DNA of 6,743 bases from Clostridia bacterium (GTDB lineage Bacteria; Bacillota; Clostridia; Christensenellales; Borkfalkiaceae), in NCBI GenBank assembly GCA_029063275.1, contig JAIDOO010000353.1, forward strand, positions 1-6,743. Reading direction: 5' to 3'. Positions 5,774 to 6,743 of the stretch are shown piece by piece. The translations under genes were made by a program, and so were the position numbers. Every line of letters starts with the position of its first letter. Within the stretch, counting starts at the first letter, position 1. Under the pieces are notes generated by a model. It ran no database searches. It saw only the letters and a list, made by a program, of their open reading frames with translations, and was not told where the DNA came from.

Positions 5774-6715
5774 ATGAAAAAGAAAAAAGAAAAGGCTGAA
5801 AAAGCCGAAAAGCCGCAGCTTACCAAAGAAGAACGGCAAAAGAAAATACGCTCAGGCGTGCTGTACTGGGTGATACTCAACTTCGGCGTGCTGTTATTGG
5901 CGGCAGGCGTGTTTTTGTTCAAAAGCCCGAACAATTTTGCTACGGGCGGCGTCAGCGGCATATCGATAATCATCGCAAAATACACAAAAGGCACGTTTTT
6001 TACCCAGCCCGTTATAAACTTCATTATCAACGGAATTCTGCTGATTGTCGGGTTTATATTTCTCGGCAAGGGATGCACTTTCAAAACAGCGTACTGCTCT
6101 CTTATGTACACCATTGAAATGTACGCCTTGCAGTGGATTTTTGAAGCGACGCATATCGAGTTTCCTCTTACAGACAACAAATTTCTTGAATTTGTATACG
6201 CTATGATGCTGACGGGTATAGCGGCGGCGATACTGTTCCACTGCAAAGCCTCGTCGGGCGGCACCGATATTATCGCGCTGATAGTCAAAAAATACACTAA
6301 GCTGAATATTGGAATAGCTTTGATTGTTTCCGACTTTGTAATAGCGGCGTCAACGTTCTTCGTATTCCAGGACATCGCCACGGGACTGTATTCACTGCTC
6401 GGATTGCTGTTCAAATCCCTCTTGGTTGACAGCGTTATAGACAGCATAGGCAAATCCAAATCGGTAACGATTATTACTTCCCATCCCGAAATTATTTCGA
6501 AGTTCATTATCGAAGGTATGCACCGCGGAGTAACCAGTTATAAGGCTCAGGGCGGATACACCGGCGAGGAAAAGACGATAATACTGACCGTCTGCAAACC
6601 CCGCGAGGCGATAAAGCTGAAAATGCGGATACATAATGCCGACCCGACAGCTTTCGTTATCCTTACCAACACCAATGAGATAATAGTCAAAGGCTTCCGA
6701 AGCTTCTCCGACTGA
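5774..6715 (+). CDS. YitT-family membrane protein (paralogue 2)
   Basis: The 313-residue protein has the same architecture as its upstream neighbour: a short Lys-rich N-terminus (1-26), a DUF161 membrane region (about 29-222) and a soluble DUF2179 domain (about 227-308). Motifs are PNNFATGGVSGI (52-63) and SSGGTDIIALIVKKYT (160-175). An ungapped hand alignment of the C-terminal domains (286-367 of paralogue 1 with 227-308 here) gives 43 identities in 82, so the two are clear but old paralogues. It lacks the acidic extension and loop insert, giving nearly standard family length. AGGG only three bases before the ATG is a short ribosome-site spacing, but an in-frame stop at 5756-5758 and no other ATG fix the start. 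The 141-base gap before it shows no good promoter or terminator, so co-transcription with paralogue 1 is likely. Any terminator lies beyond the contig edge. Molecular function is unknown. Confidence 0.92.
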   Translation: MKKKKEKAEKAEKPQLTKEERQKKIRSGVLYWVILNFGVLLLAAGVFLFKSPNNFATGGVSGISIIIAKYTKGTFFTQPVINFIINGILLIVGFIFLGKGCTFKTAYCSLMYTIEMYALQWIFEATHIEFPLTDNKFLEFVYAMMLTGIAAAILFHCKASSGGTDIIALIVKKYTKLNIGIALIVSDFVIAASTFFVFQDIATGLYSLLGLLFKSLLVDSVIDSIGKSKSVTIITSHPEIISKFIIEGMHRGVTSYKAQGGYTGEEKTIILTVCKPREAIKLKMRIHNADPTAFVILTNTNEIIVKGFRSFSD

Positions 6716-6743
6716 AAACCATCAAATATAAACGCAAAAGCCC

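Noticed and set aside
5755..6507. Minus-strand open frame of 250 codons opposite the second YitT gene
   Set aside because: It mirrors a well-supported YitT gene; its Ser/Ile-rich translation with no known motif fits an antisense shadow.
6716..6743. Possible left arm of a terminator (AAAAGCCC) at the right edge
   Set aside because: The contig ends before any complementary arm, so it cannot be assessed.
1..6743. CRISPR array, tRNA/rRNA, insertion sequence, phage or toxin-antitoxin genes
   Set aside because: No regularly spaced repeats, RNA gene signatures, transposase or phage-like proteins were seen on either strand.

Overview
The window looks like a whole short metagenomic contig from a Gram-positive, Clostridia-like bacterium. 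The evidence is GlgB and GH13 sequences of clostridial character, two adjacent YitT-family membrane proteins (a family expanded in Firmicutes), and sigma-A type promoters with strong Shine-Dalgarno sites. I cannot name a genus. The first ~44 bases are not genomic: positions 11-44 match the Illumina Nextera Read 2 transposase adapter at 30 of 34 bases, in the orientation expected for library DNA.

Layout. After the adapter comes a short AT-rich stretch without a convincing gene (45-181). A strong intrinsic terminator (182-216) follows, pointing rightward into the 3' end of the minus-strand genes. Bases 215-4353 hold a two-gene minus-strand operon. Its first gene is a cytoplasmic GH13 alpha-amylase/neopullulanase-like enzyme (2314-4353), followed 20 bases later by glycogen branching enzyme GlgB (215-2293). 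Bases 4354-4516 are a compact divergent control region with two near-consensus promoters. A 16-bp hyphenated palindrome sits just upstream of the amylase -35 box. Bases 4517-6715 hold two rightward YitT-family genes 141 bases apart. The contig ends 28 bases after the second.

How they work together. The two GH13 enzymes fit intracellular alpha-glucan metabolism: GlgB introduces alpha-1,6 branches and the second enzyme probably trims or remodels maltodextrin or glycogen. The other usual glycogen genes (glgA, glgC, glgD, glgP) are not here. The YitT proteins have no established function; sharing a control region with the glucan operon is suggestive of co-regulation but not proof.

Most of the window is ordinary. 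The points most worth a second look are the adapter at the contig end, the palindrome in the divergent promoter, the H1-like lysine/alanine tail on GlgB, and the diverged tandem YitT pair with its predicted sensory C-terminal domains.
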